Notes under the pieces: model-generated
What the model was told of the DNA's origin: nothing
Databases searched by the model: none
What the model saw: the letters and a program-made list of their open reading frames with translations, nothing else
Source: Mangifera indica
Taxonomy: Eukaryota > Streptophyta > Magnoliopsida > Sapindales > Anacardiaceae
NCBI RefSeq assembly: GCF_011075055.1
Contig: NC_058155.1
Span: 2,592,001 to 2,656,000, forward strand
DNA: 64,000 bases
Reading direction: 5' to 3'
Program-made: the position numbers and the translations under genes
Shown here: piece by piece, positions 62,281 to 64,000 of the stretch
How positions within the stretch are numbered: position 1 is the stretch's first letter
Layout of the letters: each line of letters starts with the position of its first letter

Positions 62281-64000
62281 TTAACTAATATAAATTGTTA
62301 CTTTTATTGATATTAATTGTCATTTACCTTTGATCTGTCGTTACAATAGGATCTCTATTTGGTCAATCTCAACACACCAAGCAAGAGAAAATAGGTGATC
62401 AATATTGCCTTTCAGGATGATAAGGTCACTAACGATGTAGTTCAACTCTCTACACAGGGGGACATCATTCAGGTTGAAAATTTTTTAAGAAATTTAATAA
62501 GCATGATTGAAAAATATATTATTCATTTACTAATTTTATGTATTTAACTATAGTTGGTCTCAAAAGTTAATATAGTCGACCTGACCTCACTTGTGGATTC
62601 CCCAGCTATGATTCCTATTTTACCAAAGATATTGAAATAAATATGAAAATCTCACGAGTTAATGTAATTTTAAATGACATATTATTTATTTTGGTGTAGT
62701 ATTTCTACACACTTCGTGGTAGAATTGTCAAGAAGGGATTGCTTATTATAACCCATACACAAATCCGTTGAAACCTTGTATCCAACAAACGAGACCGATT
62801 GTCCAGTTATTAAGTACCAAGTATGAGAAAATTTTTAAGAAATGGTATGCAAAACCAGATCTTTTCGAGAAATGTGAGGTGTATGACATAGGGATGAGAA
62901 CCAAAATTGCCTTCTGGGTTACAATCATGGATACATCCGGATGGCTGTCTAACGAGGTGAGTTCACTTATTTAATTAATTTTTTTTAGTATAGAATATCG
63001 TTCAGGTATGTGATAACATTACATTTTCTATTTTTACGGCATGTTGATTCGTTTTTGGGATTATTATATCGACAACAACATGATGATACTATAGAGATTC
63101 GTTAGAACTGGATAACAGTTCTAGCTTGCTTAGTTGCACACATCCCTTATGAGTATGCTACGTGGATGAAAGGTCAATATAACTACCAGTTTCCTCCGCT
63201 CTTCACACGATTGGTGGATGCGGATTATCCACCTAACTTACATTGGCAACCTTGGGGTATGATCGATGAGGTCAGTATTCAAATCTTAATTACTTTTCGA
63301 GGAATACTGAATTAAGGTTTAATATATGTATTTTATCAATGTGTGCAAGTTTTTATCTCGATAAACTTTGATAATGCATATTAGGTAATAGGGGTCTTGG
63401 ATTTGAAAAAGTGGAAGATTACAGTTTATGACTCGTTATAGAGTTTTACTGATGACCCAAAGCTATTTAGTTGAAAGATATTGGGGTATACATCGATGAT
63501 ACCATATTTGCTAAATGCGACATCATTTTGATCTCACACGAGTCAGACTCCACAAGAAAATCCATTTGCATTGCATAGAGCGATGGATATATCACATCAG
63601 ACGCCCGTATTAAGTGATTGTGGTGTGTTCACGTTATGATACATCAAGTGCTTGACACTTGGTTGATCATTATCTTTTAAGGGGGAAGACTTATTACGCC
63701 TACGCATGCATTTAAGTACACAACTATTTTTTAAAAAAGATTGATTGACCATTATATTATATCTTGTTTGTATATGTATATATGTTTATTCATTCATATG
63801 TTTTATATGTTAGTATGTTCATATATTGGTTCATTTATATGCGTTTATCCTTTATACAATTACTATAAGCGATAAGTATAATGAACAAAAAATGACTGAA
63901 AATGGATATATGAAATCAACATGAACATATATAACGATTATTAGCTGAAATTTTATAGATACATTAACAAGTACAATCACAAATTTTAAAGATAATATAT

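Larger units (their letters stand above)
59650..63670 (+). pseudogene. M3 DUF1985-like / Ulp1-type peptidase gene remnant
   Basis: A DUF1985-like block at 59860-60010 (FSEVLIHSFILRAVNKVI, REELWLRVNDMDVRFSLYEF) is colinear with M2. A Ser-rich segment at 60800-61030 (SNSRSFSSISTMALSRDASS) parallels the M2 segment at 45967. A heptad array lies at 61125-61262. Iterated short exons lie at 61600-62280. The peptidase part has PWGMIDE (63250-63270), VFISINFDNAY then TAG, GVLDLKKWKITVYDSL, and SDCGVFTL. Asp is GAC (63430-63432), Cys is TGT (63619-63621) and the His site is TAT (63379-63381). The Trp after it is a stop (63382-63384), and more stops follow. Confidence 0.8.
58676..64000 (+). mobile_element. 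M3: left part of a third DUF1985/Ulp1 MULE
   Basis: The probable left end is GGAAATTACCGAAAGTCAAG at 58676, similar in type to the M2 terminus, but the right end lies outside the window so no target duplication can be tested. Contents: a palindromic-motif cluster at 59139-59439 and a DUF1985/Ulp1-type gene on the plus strand, with order and motifs like the M2 gene. No transposase is seen. By analogy with M2 it would lie to the right, on the minus strand. The final 330 bases are AT-rich with nothing recognisable. Confidence 0.6.

Overview
The window is repeat-rich, AT-rich nuclear DNA of a flowering plant, probably a eudicot. Evidence is a TIR-NB-LRR resistance gene with the usual TNL exon layout, fragments of the nuclear gene for the Mg-chelatase H subunit (CHLH), Copia pol remnants, hAT transposons and large Mutator-like elements (MULEs). 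I cannot name the species. Almost nothing here looks like an intact working gene.

Layout. (1) 1-2255: no gene recognised. (2) 7432-2256, minus strand: a five-exon TNL gene, TIR / NB-ARC / linker / LRR / C-terminal post-LRR domain. Exon phases fit at three of four junctions, but the acceptor before the LRR exon reads AA instead of AG and an in-frame TGA lies in the last exon. (3) 7.5-12.5 kb: a duplicated upstream segment, a 1.6-kb deletion-type MULE (E1, 8336-9935) and a tandem copy of its right end. (4) 12.48-16.06 kb: an hAT-like element split by a decayed Copia element. (5) 16.1-36.8 kb: two tandem copies of a CHLH gene fragment (minus strand) that share a nonsense codon. Copy A is split by a 4.9-kb hAT element (17868-22760), itself interrupted by a 1.0-kb non-autonomous hAT element carrying a DUF629-like gene fragment. 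Copy B is split by an 11.6-kb MULE palindrome (M1, 23178-34748) and a 0.7-kb element.

(6) 36853-49482: M2, a 12.6-kb MULE with a perfect 9-bp target duplication. It has a MuDR-type transposase on the plus strand and, convergent to it, a second gene on the minus strand with a DUF1985-like N-terminus, a heptad stretch and a Ulp1/C48-type cysteine peptidase. This is the architecture known from plant ULP-carrying MULEs (Kaonashi type). Subterminal arrays of ~147-bp and ~119-bp units flank the genes, and a foldback element is nested in the left array. (7) 49.5-53 kb: small nested elements and simple repeats. (8) 53.2-56.1 kb: a second Copia remnant. (9) 57.6 kb: a fragment that looks like a WD40-protein exon. 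(10) 58.7-64.0 kb: M3, the left part of a third DUF1985/Ulp1-bearing MULE running off the window.

The most interesting content is this set of Ulp1-bearing MULEs. M2 and M3 both have Tyr where the peptidase should have its catalytic His, while keeping Asp and Cys. M1 is an inverted dimer in which each arm carries both genes. E1 appears to be an internal-deletion derivative of an M2-like element. Lesions across the window are often C-to-T or G-to-A changes (Trp codons to stop, splice AG to AA, His to Tyr), as expected from long-term silencing by cytosine methylation.
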